Source: Ornithodoros turicata
Taxonomy: Eukaryota > Arthropoda > Arachnida > Ixodida > Argasidae
Reading direction: 5' to 3'
NCBI RefSeq assembly: GCF_037126465.1
Contig: NW_026999355.1
Span: 1,426,001 to 1,490,000 of the forward strand
Length of the DNA: 64,000 bases
The notes under the pieces were generated by a model. That model was not told where the DNA came from, did no database searches, and saw only the letters and a list, made by a program, of their open reading frames with translations. Both the position numbers and the translations under genes were made by a program. Positions 22,440-32,747 of this stretch are shown one piece after another (positions within the stretch are counted from its first letter, which is position 1; every line of letters starts with the position of its first letter).

Positions 22440-22994
22440 TTGGAGGAAGCAGACGTATCGAGCACTGCGCAAGTTTCTGCGACTGAGATTTTGGATTGCA
22501 GTCCCGTATCAAGACATCAGCTAGAGGAACACTCTAGGAAGGATACCACCTTAGAAGATGTACGTCAATACATTCAACACGGCTGGCCAAAGAAAGTAAA
22601 CGGAAACACGTTGCAGCCATTTTGGCGTCATCATCAGGCTCTCACAACAGATGGGGGACTTATCCGGCTAGGAAACCGAGTGGTCATTCCTCAAAAGGCA
22701 AGAAAAGCAGAAAGAAGGCAGTTCTTGTCAGAACTGCATGACACACATCTCGGAATAAACTCTACAAAAGCACTAGCAAGGACACTCATGTGGTGGCCAG
22801 GGATTGACACAGACGTAGAGCAGTTACTGCACAACTGTGAAGTATGCCAACAGGCAGCACCAATGCCGTCAGCAAAAGAACCACTCAGTTGGCCAGCGAC
22901 CACACAGCCTTGGACACGCATCCATGTGGATTATGCAGGCCCTGTGGAAGGCAAAATGATCCTTGTAGTTCTAGACAGTAGTTCTAGTGCTTGA
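22440..22994 (+). pseudogene. Ty3/gypsy integrase N-terminal half
   Basis: Carries the HHCC zinc-binding module (LHDTHLGINSTKALARTL, then LLHNCEVCQQ) and the beginning of the core domain (WTRIHVDYAGPVEGK), including its first catalytic Asp. It stops after VVLDSSSSA, so the other two catalytic residues are missing. It lies in the same orientation as the RNase H fragment upstream and is probably the same original element. Confidence 0.8.
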
Positions 22995-23068
22995 GACTGG
23001 AGCAGAACAAGGCCCTACAGACAGACTTTATAGAATATCAAATGCTATATTTGTTGTGACTTTCTTAA

Positions 23069-23669
23069 AGGGACTATGAAACGATTTTTTTCTTCGTTTC
23101 GTTCGAAAGAAGACATTTTTCTGAGTCTAGAACTGAAATTTTACTTTCGTCGCGCGAGCGGATTTCTCGGAAGCGAATTTAAACGGAGCGGCGAATGGAG
23201 GACAGCTGGCGCCGCGCCGTGACGAGCTGCCGAGCGGAGACACAACGGGTAACTTGACGCGACCGCGGCCGGCTCAGCAACACGTCATCGTGACGTGTTG
23301 CCGAGCCGACGAATCCCGCCAGGAGCATGCGCCGTAGGATCCCGCGTATGCGTTCATCGGGAGTGGAAATCTCCATGACAGCAGCTTTCGCGCGATCGGC
23401 AGATTTCGGCAGTGGCGGCTCGCGGCATTACTTGCCATTGTGCAACACCGGTGACGTAACGGGGAACCGAAGAGCGGTCCGTACAGTTACACCATCGGCA
23501 GGGAAATATGCGCGGGAGAGGAGGAACGCGGAAGAGACATTTACAGCGCGCGCTCCTCGCAGAGTGGAGCGATTTCGTCCGGAAAAATTTGTGGCATATT
23601 AGTTTCTCTGCGGGAAGAACAGTTTCCATCGAAAAAAAGTATGGGGGTTCGGGAAATTTCATAGTCCTT
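23069..23669. mobile_element. 601-bp TTAA-flanked miniature element
   Basis: TTAA at 23065 is followed by AGGGACTATGAAA. The other end reads TTTCATAGTCC, a short T run and TTAA. The interior is GC-rich with no gene. It has the same end type as the elements at 27850, 50178, 53520 and 55165. Confidence 0.75.
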
Positions 23670-23673
23670 TTAA

Positions 23674-24523
23674 TGATTTTCTACTATAGTAGTTCCAGTT
23701 TACCAAGTTGGTGGCGCTGTTGTACCATCTGACGTCATTTATTTGTAAACAGGAAGAACGGCACCTCACATAACCACGTGATACATGTCGGGTTTAGCAG
23801 AAAAGGAGCAGCAATCGGCACCTTGGCAATAGCGGTAGCACGCCTTGTGAGGTCCCATCTTTTTCTTTAGTTGGACACTGATATCTAGCCTATGAATCGG
23901 CACCTAACGACAGGTATATTTCGGCCTGTCATCTCCAGGTACCAAACAATCAAAGCACATTTATTTGGTATATAACACAGTGTGATAACCCATAGAAAAA
24001 CGCTTTACGCAAAATAAGCATCGTACAATAAGACATTGGTATGCAGAGGGAACATTCTGGCAATATTTTCATTCAGCAGGTCTTGTGAGCTTTGGACAAG
24101 CCGGGCGGCGTGAATGTCTCAAGGCATACGACGCCTTGACAAGGCATTGGACAACATGTTCCACGTTGAGCCTTGCATTGTGACGGATCACACTGATGTA
24201 TCACCGAGTCCTCTGGACAGTCTCCCGCTGGTGGGGAAAACTGCGGGCATAGAGGAGGAGCTGCAGCATTCACAGCTTGACCATCTGCGAGATAATATGA
24301 GGATAATTGAGCTCATTTTGAGGCACGTGGTAGATCATGTAGAGATGCGAAGCCCCGGACAAAAACCGGAAATTTTGGGGAAAAAACAGTTCTTTTTTGG
24401 GTTTTTTCGTCATTTCCGGAAAAATAGCCCAAAATTTCCAGGCAACAAAATTCAAACATGTAAACTTTTGTGCCTTTCATGCGTTCCATCCCGCCAACAG
24501 TGCCTCAGCTAGGTGCCTGTAAT
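23674..24523. other. No confirmed gene; one protein-like frame
   Basis: A frame from ATG 24114 gives about 80 protein-like residues (LDKALDNMFHVEPCIVTDH, later LRDNMRIIELILRHVVDHVE) before entering low-complexity GGAAATTTT sequence near 24360. I do not recognise it, and no splice site confirms it. Similar CCGGAAATTTT sequence occurs at 34545. Confidence 0.3.
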
Positions 24524-25737
24524 CCGCCAACGCAGCGGTTGCATCCAGTGTATTGCTCCGTAGACGAAAGCGTGCTGGGCGAACGCAATGCATCTTGGAC
24601 AGGTCCTAGGTCGCACGTCACAGCAAACGTCAAGGCGCACATAACCTTAAAGATGGCGGCGCACGTGATCGGCGGCCAAACCGTTTGTAAATAATGCGGT
24701 TGTTGTCTCTGCGCAAGGGTTTGGATGTCTTTCGATCACGGTAATTATTTTTATCCGATAATCTCGCATTAAGACGTGCAGTTTTGCAGATAGGGCCTCG
24801 CATTGTTGACGACTTCCAAAGATGTGATGACGACCGCACGTTAAGGCTCACTGAGCCGATGCGATGTACTTAAACTAAGGAGAAATGGGCTACCATGTTG
24901 CGGAAGAAGCACCGCATGCATAGTTTACACTGGCAAAATACGTCCATCTCTTGGCGTAATGGCGACGGGAGTATGTCGGTAAGCGGCAAAACGACATGTA
25001 AACAAAGTCACATGACCTCAAAATGACGTTTTCTATGACATGCGACCAGGACAAGATGGCAGTTTTGCCAAAAGCACCCGCTTGAGGGTAGTTACAACAA
25101 TGGCGGGTTAAAGTCCCTGGATTATGCTCTTAGGGAAGTAGCGACAACCCTTCCCTCACTCTTCTTCCTTATCGCCCTCGCACTCCTCCAAACGCCATGT
25201 TCTTCCCAAGTGCCCGGCTCGCGGTGTAGCGTTCAGTTATAGCTCCGCGGGAGACTTGGAATCTATAAAGCCGTGATGGCCCAATAATGTAAAAGTCAGA
25301 GGGTTCCTACCCCCTTATGTGAACATCATATTGTGGAGCCCTTATGTGAACATCGTGCTGTGGAATCTCTTTTAACAGTCCATGCGTTCCCGGAAAGGAC
25401 GCGTATCCTCCAGATTCCTAACGCGCCTGGAAGCAGTATCGCGTTAGTGTTCTTGCCATTGGACTTTACAGGAGAATTTCCCGCTGCTTTAGGGCGTATC
25501 ATGTGTTCATCAACATGCTCATGCGCGAATTCACATCTACAGCTTCAATCTATTAGCCAGGCAATGAAAAATGTCCTACCTGAGCAAACAAGAAAATTCA
25601 ATGAACTGAGTATATGCTCTGTAGTGCAAAAATCTGTAGTATATTCAAGAGGGTAATAGTGATGCTATAGTACTCTTCTTAAGGCAGGCCAATAAGAAAG
25701 CTGTGGACATATATGCTCATGCACATGCAAAAAGAAT

Positions 25738-25903
25738 AGACAGGCACAATTTTTATTTTTCTTTCATCTTTTCCAGCATTATGCTGTCGAGAGGATGATC
25801 TTTACACATTCTCGTGGCTCAGACAGGCACAGTTTTTATTATTCTTTCATCTTTTCCAGCATTATGCTGTCGAGAGGATGATCTTTACACATTCTCGTGG
25901 CTC
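25738..25903 (-). repeat. 83-bp tandem duplication in the P-element 3' region
   Basis: Units 25738-25820 and 25821-25903 are near identical. On the transposase strand each contains AATAAA, so the duplication doubles a candidate polyadenylation signal about 200 bp past the transposase stop. Confidence 0.85.
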
Positions 25904-28384
25904 TGCTTGAGCACTGCGTGTCCTTCACAATGCAGTCATCACTCAGGATACAGGATAGCCTTTTTTTTTGGTTGATTCTTCGGCATACTGGTGAAGCGTG
26001 AGATTTGGCGATTGTATGAGGTACTAAATGTTCTTCACTGCTGTCCTCATCCCTACACTTTTACTTCCACACCGTGCACTAGCAGCCTTTTGCTTCAGCA
26101 CATTGTTCACCTTACGGAGATGGATATGGAGCCGTGTGTGCAAGAAGTGCTGCAGCAGCTTTTCCGGCACCTTGTGGCAGTCTGGGAATCCCATGGATAC
26201 ACTGGCTTTCAGAACAATTTCTGTCACCTGCTGCACTGAGTAAACACTACTCAAGATCATTTCGGTGTATTCCCTGAAATGTCCTTCAGCTACCTTCAAC
26301 AGGTTCACTACTTGACGAGATGGCACAGTTAAAGGCATACTTCCACAGCTGTATGCCTTCATCTCTGTCAACGTATTACAGCCTTCAGATGATGAAGACA
26401 GTGCAGATATGCAGGTTGTACAGGCAATGTTCTTCCTCAGCTTATTCACAACGTACCCTGCAAGGTACTCCAGTGACTCCTCTTCTTCCGCTGGCACTGA
26501 GGAAGGTGACTCCATAGAATCCGGCACTCCTAACTGTACATCTTGCTGGTCAGATATGGCCACAAGAAGTTCGCCGTCACTTTTTTCGTAACTTCCATAT
26601 TTGCTTGGAAGCAGGAACTGCACCATTGTCGCCGTCCGTAATGCTGCCTTGAACTGTTTCGGCGCTGGCACAGGGTTTTTGGAGCGGATGGTAGAGAAGA
26701 AGTTCTCCAGAGCATCTTGGCAGAAGTGTGAAAACAAAACATATTCGAAGTTGTATTTCTGCATATACAGTTCTTGAAGACCAAGGGCACATGACGTGGA
26801 GAGAAGAATGCCAGTTTGTACAGGTTTCCACACTTTTCGTTGATCACCAATGCTTAGGTTTTCTACTACGCTCATGAAGTTGTTTAAGAAAGCTACGCCA
26901 TCCTTGCGTTTATGCAGCAATGCTTCCTCCTGTTTACGGGACGTCATCATGGTAAACCATCTGAAAACTTGATAAAAAAACCAGGCTGTAGCCAGTGCTT
27001 CCTTGTCCATCTGTTCTGTGTGTACGAGGTAGCGTATAGCAGCAGCTGTATCATGGTTGAACAGCGTATATGCCGGCCCGACCTTCATCTTTGAGTAGTG
27101 AGCTGGGTTTAGACATTCACGTGATAAACGTGGAGCAAGTTTCAGTTCATTTTCTTCGTCTATCTCTACAAGTTGTTCAATATAGGACAGTGAAACCTTG
27201 TTCGTAGGAAGATCATTCTTGGCTGCCACATCTTGGGGTAGGTATATGTGTTGACCACGGGTCAAGTGATTTCTGAGATTCTTCAGGAGATGAGGAACGT
27301 CAGCAGTGAAGTATAGGCGGCGACTCGGGTCACAAGGATGCACACTGTGACACTGTTTCTTGGAGTGCTTGCCCACAATAATTCCGTGAGCCCTCCAAAT
27401 TCCCTGGTTCCCTCCTCCCATGTCACTGACAACAACATCTATCTTCAGCCCAATGCTCTCACTCTTGGCAATAATGCTGATGATGATTTTCTTCACTGTT
27501 GGGACATGAAAAGAGTCCCCAGTAAATTCATAGGCAATTACTTGCTTCCACCTGCTGCTCACTCCTCCTAGCATGAAGACGAGCGCGTGGGTTGCAACTG
27601 CTGATTCTGGCAAACATCCATTGCTCAGGGGTATGGTCGGCTTTCCAATGACAGTGCCTGTAGATGGATCAAAGTCGAAGCTCTCTGTGATCTGTATCTC
27701 GTCCAGCATAAGTACAGCGTGGCGCTCTTCCTCCTTCATGATTCCGACCTGGAAATCAAACAGACATCTCACATTGAAGCTTTTCAACTTCTAGTACATG
27801 ATCACGGGGAACAATGTTCAGTAACTTGCCTTCACTTCTAGCAGTTTAAAGGGACCGAAAAGTGAATATAAACCTATCGAAACTTTATGTTCAGCGATAA
27901 GCTTGAACCTTCAAAAGTTCGAATATCAAAGAACTCCGCTGAAGTCGCAGTAGTTTTTCTGTAATCGAATTTTTCATAATTGCATGTCCAGGGACCTAGT
28001 AGGAAACCGTGCAGTCTGACAACAATTGCATGACCCCGCGCCATCTGTCGTGGACGCATGTAATACGCGCACTTCCGGGCGCTAATCCGGCGAAAACGAA
28101 AATGGCAGTGGGCATTTGTGACCACTTTCTACGTCGAGAATGTCGAGCCTCTTGAACATGAGTGCGCATGAATTTCACATTCGAGAACTGTCGCTCACAC
28201 AGAACTGTTGTTCGTGCGTTAGCGTGCTGGAAAGTTTGTTCTTCGCAGCAGAAGATTCCTCGTCCAGAGATCAATCGGAGTCACATTCGTCCTCAGCAGT
28301 AGCTCACCGTGCCGTGAACATGGACTGCTTTGTCAAATTTCCATGTATCAGGGGGAAGCACTTGTGTAAGCCGAAACAAGCGCT

Positions 28385-28810
28385 GGTTTTTCGTCGTGCA
28401 GGTGTTCATGTGTGAAATGCAAACCGACGGATACTACGGATGGATACTACGGTTTTTGCTGCCGAGAGGTAGAGAATGCGTGTGAAAAGCAGACAGACGA
28501 TTGCATCAGAACTAACGAATATTTCGAAATACTGTGCCTTGACACCGAAGTACTGCAAGTGTCTTTTACATACATCCGAGAAACCGAAGAGCATGGCAAC
28601 ATACACGGCAGCGCCGTGTGGTCTTTACGCGCTACTTGGACGGCAAACTGGACGGAAAATCCTTATTTCTGCAGGAAATTCCGTTATACCACCTGTCGGC
28701 CATTCACAAGAAGGATATGGGGTGCTCAGAGAAAATACAATAGAAAGCACTCCACTGGATCTCGATCTGCGTCATGCATGCTATTAGGGATGCTTTCCCA
28801 TCAGTGCGTT
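28385..28810 (+). pseudogene. P2X7 C-terminal ('ballast')-like cysteine domain
   Basis: From about 28397 the frame reads CRCSCVKCKP, then GFCCREV, CIRTNEYFEILCLD and TEVLQVSFTYI, and later RYTTCRPFTRRIWG. After a one-base shift near 28735 the end reads SICVMHAIRDAFPS. This order (CxC-xxC, CCR, CI....F..L.L...VLQ, R..xYR.F..W.WG, SC..xIR..FP) matches the zinc-binding intracellular C-terminus of vertebrate P2X7 and its invertebrate homologues. There are no P2X transmembrane segments or extracellular loop, so this is not a receptor. An upstream frame from 28140 (ATG) ends just before it and may be joined by a short intron ending ...TCGTGCAG at 28400. It lies inside the TTAA element. Function unknown. 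Confidence 0.65.
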
Positions 28811-28819
28811 GACCTGTAG

Positions 28820-31480
28820 AAATGTTATCAGCAGATTTTCATTTCTTGTTTGCTGCAAGTTTTTCTCATTGCTTTTTGTTTGCTGTCACAGCATATTATA
28901 ATTACTAGTTTGTTCCTGGAGGGTTAAGTAACCTGTGGGCATAGATGTATTTGAAGGTTATACTCATGTCTCAGTTGTATATATCAGGAGTAAGTAAGAT
29001 AATTTTCATCAGTGTCATTCAGCTGAACTGTGTTCATAACCCTTTAGTATACTTCTTAGTGACCACGTTTCCAAATGTCAACTAATAATTGAACCAAGAT
29101 TGGGATTTAACACTTAACTCTGTTTTGCCAAACAGAGTACTTGTAACTGATTCATTATCACGTCACCAACTATCATTTGTAAAGAAGGACTTGAGGGCTG
29201 ACTTCAAGTATTATTAACCCTTGATCTGGGTTCAAAGTTAACCATGCACCATTGGTGTGCATAGTACTCGAAAATGGCTAAATAATTTATTGCATAAGTT
29301 CTCTGTTACTGTAATTGAGATGCACTTTTGTAAAGTACTTTTGACAGCCCTGCAAATTGAAACTGGCTTCAGCGTACACTACAAATGCATCGTAACATTT
29401 AATTGAAATATAATATAAGAGCAGAAGCAACATTTTGTCACAACTCAAACTATATCTTTCTTTTTTATTGTCCAAGGATTTAGGAAACAGAGTAGGACTT
29501 CCTGCCCTCTGATGTTTAGACGTACTTGATAGAGTTGTAAAACCTGCAACAAAATAAACAAGAGAAGTATAAACAGTTTTGTCTTTCCCTTTTGAATTTA
29601 ACGAGCTAGTTATATTTTACCATTTGTTCACTTTTGTATTCTCTGTTGGTGAAAAGATTACAGGAACAATAATGCTGCAGATCGAACAATGACCTGTCAT
29701 CTTGATGAAGATCAGAACATTTCTTCAGGCATGCTAAGTGAGACAAAAGAAATCGGTACAATGAAGGTTGTACAAAAACAGCAAGTCTCCGTCAACTAAA
29801 ACTTTATATATGTGGATGTTACCACATCGTGTAGTTTCCATCCAAAAGTAGGACTAGGCAAGGTTGTTTGGCAGGTTGTTGGCATGTTGATGTGCTATTC
29901 CGTTACAGCACATCAATATTGATGAGGGGCAAATACAGTAGACAGCGTGATGGCTGCAAACTCAAGTGAAGATTTATTCAACAGAACAAGAAACAGAAAG
30001 CATGAGTATAGAGAAAGGCAGGGCCATGCAGTGTATGGTGAACCACATTAATCTCTGAGAAGGTAGGATCGAAAAGCAATAAAGAGAAATGACAGTTGCG
30101 TCCTAGATAGGGGAACTCTGCAAATTTAGGACCAATATGATGTGGTAACCTTGCATGGCTCACTGCAGCTCTGACACACATTGAACAATTCCAGTAGTGG
30201 GGCTTCAGAGACAACGAACGTTTGCTGTTTCACTGGGCATTCCAGTGTAGAGGATGCATCTCTAGAAAATTAATTAGCGTTCCTTAGTCATAAAGTCATA
30301 ACTACATCTCAACAGGAAGTATTCTTATACCCTTCAAACAAGCTAGTAGTTCTGATCGGTTTCTTCTCCCCTTGTTGACGTCATACTAATGTTCTGCACC
30401 TGTCCAAAGACTAAAAAAAATGTCGCAAAGTCTGCAACACGTAACAAATCTAGTGCTTCCATCTGTGGACTTTGCATACCTGCTTTCAACTATTTCTGTC
30501 ATGTCAACTTGAGTGCCTGGATCACACACACACGAAGCAGTCTTGCGCCACTTCAACACTGGAAGGCCCCTAAAATTAAATTTGTTGATGTTGACAATGT
30601 TGAGTACGGGACAAGTAGGATAACATAAGTGAAATGGAATACGTCGTCGCTATATTATAATTTATACATATGTGACGCCTGTACATACCTAAGACGTTGT
30701 GTTGAACTCGTCACCTCGGTGAAGCAAAATCACTGGGTACTGAGCATCAGTGTGCTTCGGACGTCTTCGCAATTCGCCTTCTACGGCATCTTCGTAGTCA
30801 TCGGCAGCAAAATGAGAACAGCACACACGACACGACTGCTACATCTAATAACCGAGTGTTTCGAACCACATTCGCTTTCGCGCACTCTCCTGTTGAATCT
30901 TGTGGTAGAAGACGCCCGCCGCCGATGGTGAACAAACATGATTTTTGTATCCCCGAACACCAAAACTACACCAGGCATATGTAGGTCTCTCGAATAATTG
31001 ACACAACCACGACGAACATGTCATTCACTTCTCTTTGCGCGACCAACACGACCACCCACTACGTAAACAATAAACGCGATAACACAGACGGCCTTGCAGA
31101 TGGCGCGGCGGATCGTAGCTCGGAGCGGCGAAGTAGCTGAATGCTTTATTAACGTAAAAGCTATGGAAGTGAGCGTCATTTTTAAAATGGCGTTTAGCTG
31201 TAAGATAATGTGCGTCAGCTTTGTTCTCTACAAAATTAACTCTCACGTGGTAAGGGTTCACCAATCCCTGGGAACCCTGGACCTGAAACCCAAGTTGCTC
31301 TTTTTCGCCGTTCGCTGGCAGCGAACGGCGGAACCTTCAAAATAACGGAACGGAATCTTCAAAATATTTATACGTAAAAAATATGCCGAATTGAGAAGTA
31401 ATGCTTTCTGTATCTTATCAAACAACGATGTTGTGCACGACAGTGGGCAAAAATATGGGGGTTATTTTTCACTTTTCGGT
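28820..31480. other. Interior of the TTAA element without recognised genes
   Basis: AT-rich, with only short frames (for example 78 codons at 29978-30214 minus, 100 codons at 30629-30931 plus) lacking motifs. Confidence 0.4.
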
Positions 31481-31819
31481 CTCTTTAAGCATCTCATGAA
31501 GTATCCCTGATGAAAATTTATAACCCTCAAGCCTTCTCTGAAGAGTTCTCTCTGAAGGTAGAGGTTGGCCTAGCCCTTGCATCACACTGTAGCCCCGAGC
31601 GCCACAAGAGAGTCTTAATTTAAGACTCTTTATTATTGTCTCATCGCTCCACTTTATGCCTTGCATTGTCGTCTTTTTCAAGCATAGCACTTGATCGTCG
31701 TTGAGATACTGCTGTAACCCTATGATTTAAAACAAGAGTTTTCGTGGTTACATTTAACTCAATGTTATGAATGCTTCTATCAGCATCACTACTTTGCATC
31801 ATCTTACCTTCGATTAGGC

Positions 31820-32542
31820 ATGCTATTGCGCTTGAAGCGCGCTATTGCTTTGCTCTGCTTGGAATCCGCTTTAAAGAAGTCTTGTGAGCACGTTTTGTTG
31901 GAGAGTTTCACGGCCCAGGTTGACAGGTTGGGTGCTGCTGGATTCCCCACAAGGTTGTTGGCGAGTGTAGCCGAAGGCCTTCTCCAAAAGGTTAAAGGAA
32001 AGGTGCGGAAACCTAGGGGGGAAGTGGCGAGGGGTTCTACTAGATGTATGGTTGTTCCGTACGTGCACAGAGTATCGCACAATCTGAAAAGAGTGGCTAA
32101 TAGGTACGGTGTACCTATGGTATTTTCGGCACCTTGCAAGCTCTCGGGCCTTTGTTCGAAAGTTGATCGTAGTAACCCTAAAGTCTCTTGTGGCAAGAGC
32201 CATCAGCACCAGTACGTTAGCTGTGCGGTGGGGGTAGTTTATGAGATCCCACTCACATGCGATAGGGTGTACATTGGCCAGACTGGCCGGTGTGTTAACG
32301 ACAGGGCCCGAGAGCATGAAAGGTCTTTGTCTAGTGCGGACACGCGTCATTTGCCTATGCATGTTACCAAATGTAAGTGTACTCCGCTATTCAGTCAGAT
32401 TGTCGTGCTATCTAGGAGCAGAGATAAGGGTGCGCGGGAGTTATCTGAAGCGTTTTTTATCGGGGATAGAGGCGGTAGGTGTGTGAGCCAAACTTCTGTG
32501 TCTTTGTTATCGGGGGAGAGGAGGATGTTGTCGAGGCGGTAG
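31820..32542 (+). pseudogene. GIY-YIG endonuclease end of a Penelope-like ORF
   Basis: A 240-codon open frame truncated at its start by the insertion junction. MVVPYVHRVSHNLKRVANRY and a cysteine-rich linker (CKLSGLCSKV, CGKSHQH) precede the endonuclease: VVYEIPLTCDRVYIGQTGRC (GIY-YIG variant EIP...YIG), then RAREHERSL and HLPMHVTKCKCTP. The catalytic Arg (VNDRAREH) and late Glu (RELSEAFFIG) appear present. In full elements this domain, fused behind the reverse transcriptase, nicks target DNA. The RT is missing here. TTATTAAAC near 32630 and a pyrimidine-rich tail may be the 3' UTR. Confidence 0.85.
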
Positions 32543-32747
32543 TGATTGTGTCTGTCTGAGCGTCTGCGCTTTTGGACCAAGGTGGGGTGACTGGGTTGGT
32601 GGCTGTGCGCCTGCGTACTGGTTTTTGTGTTATTAAACTGTTCGTTGGAGTCAGCGCCTGTCCTGTCCTCTCTTCTTCCGTCGTGTCTTCTCGCGCTGTG
32701 TTTTGGATCTTCATGTATAGTCACCAACGTGCCCAACAGCGAGTCCT
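31820..32747 (+). mobile_element. 5'-truncated Penelope-like element in exon 6 of the P transposase
   Basis: CTTCGATTAGGC occurs exactly at 31808-31819 and 32748-32759, a 12-bp duplication. On the minus strand those bases are the last codons of exon 6; the splice donor GTAAG follows only the 31808 copy. The insert therefore separates the exon from its donor. Confidence 0.9.

Larger units (their letters stand above)
27850..31484. mobile_element. 3.6 kb TTAA element inserted in exon 7 of the P transposase
   Basis: Flanked by TTAA at 27846-27849 and 31485-31488. Both ends read AGRGACCGAAAAGTGA inward, a 16-bp inverted repeat. Removing it with one TTAA rejoins the exon 7 frame exactly. TTAA duplications are typical of piggyBac and Kolobok superfamilies. 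I see no transposase inside, but it carries a P2X7-C-terminus-like coding stretch at its left. It is probably a non-autonomous or decayed member. Confidence 0.9.

Noticed and set aside
22318..22440. tRNA primer-binding site after the LTR-like sequence
   Set aside because: GGGATCGAATGGAC does not clearly match a tRNA 3' end that I can verify by eye.
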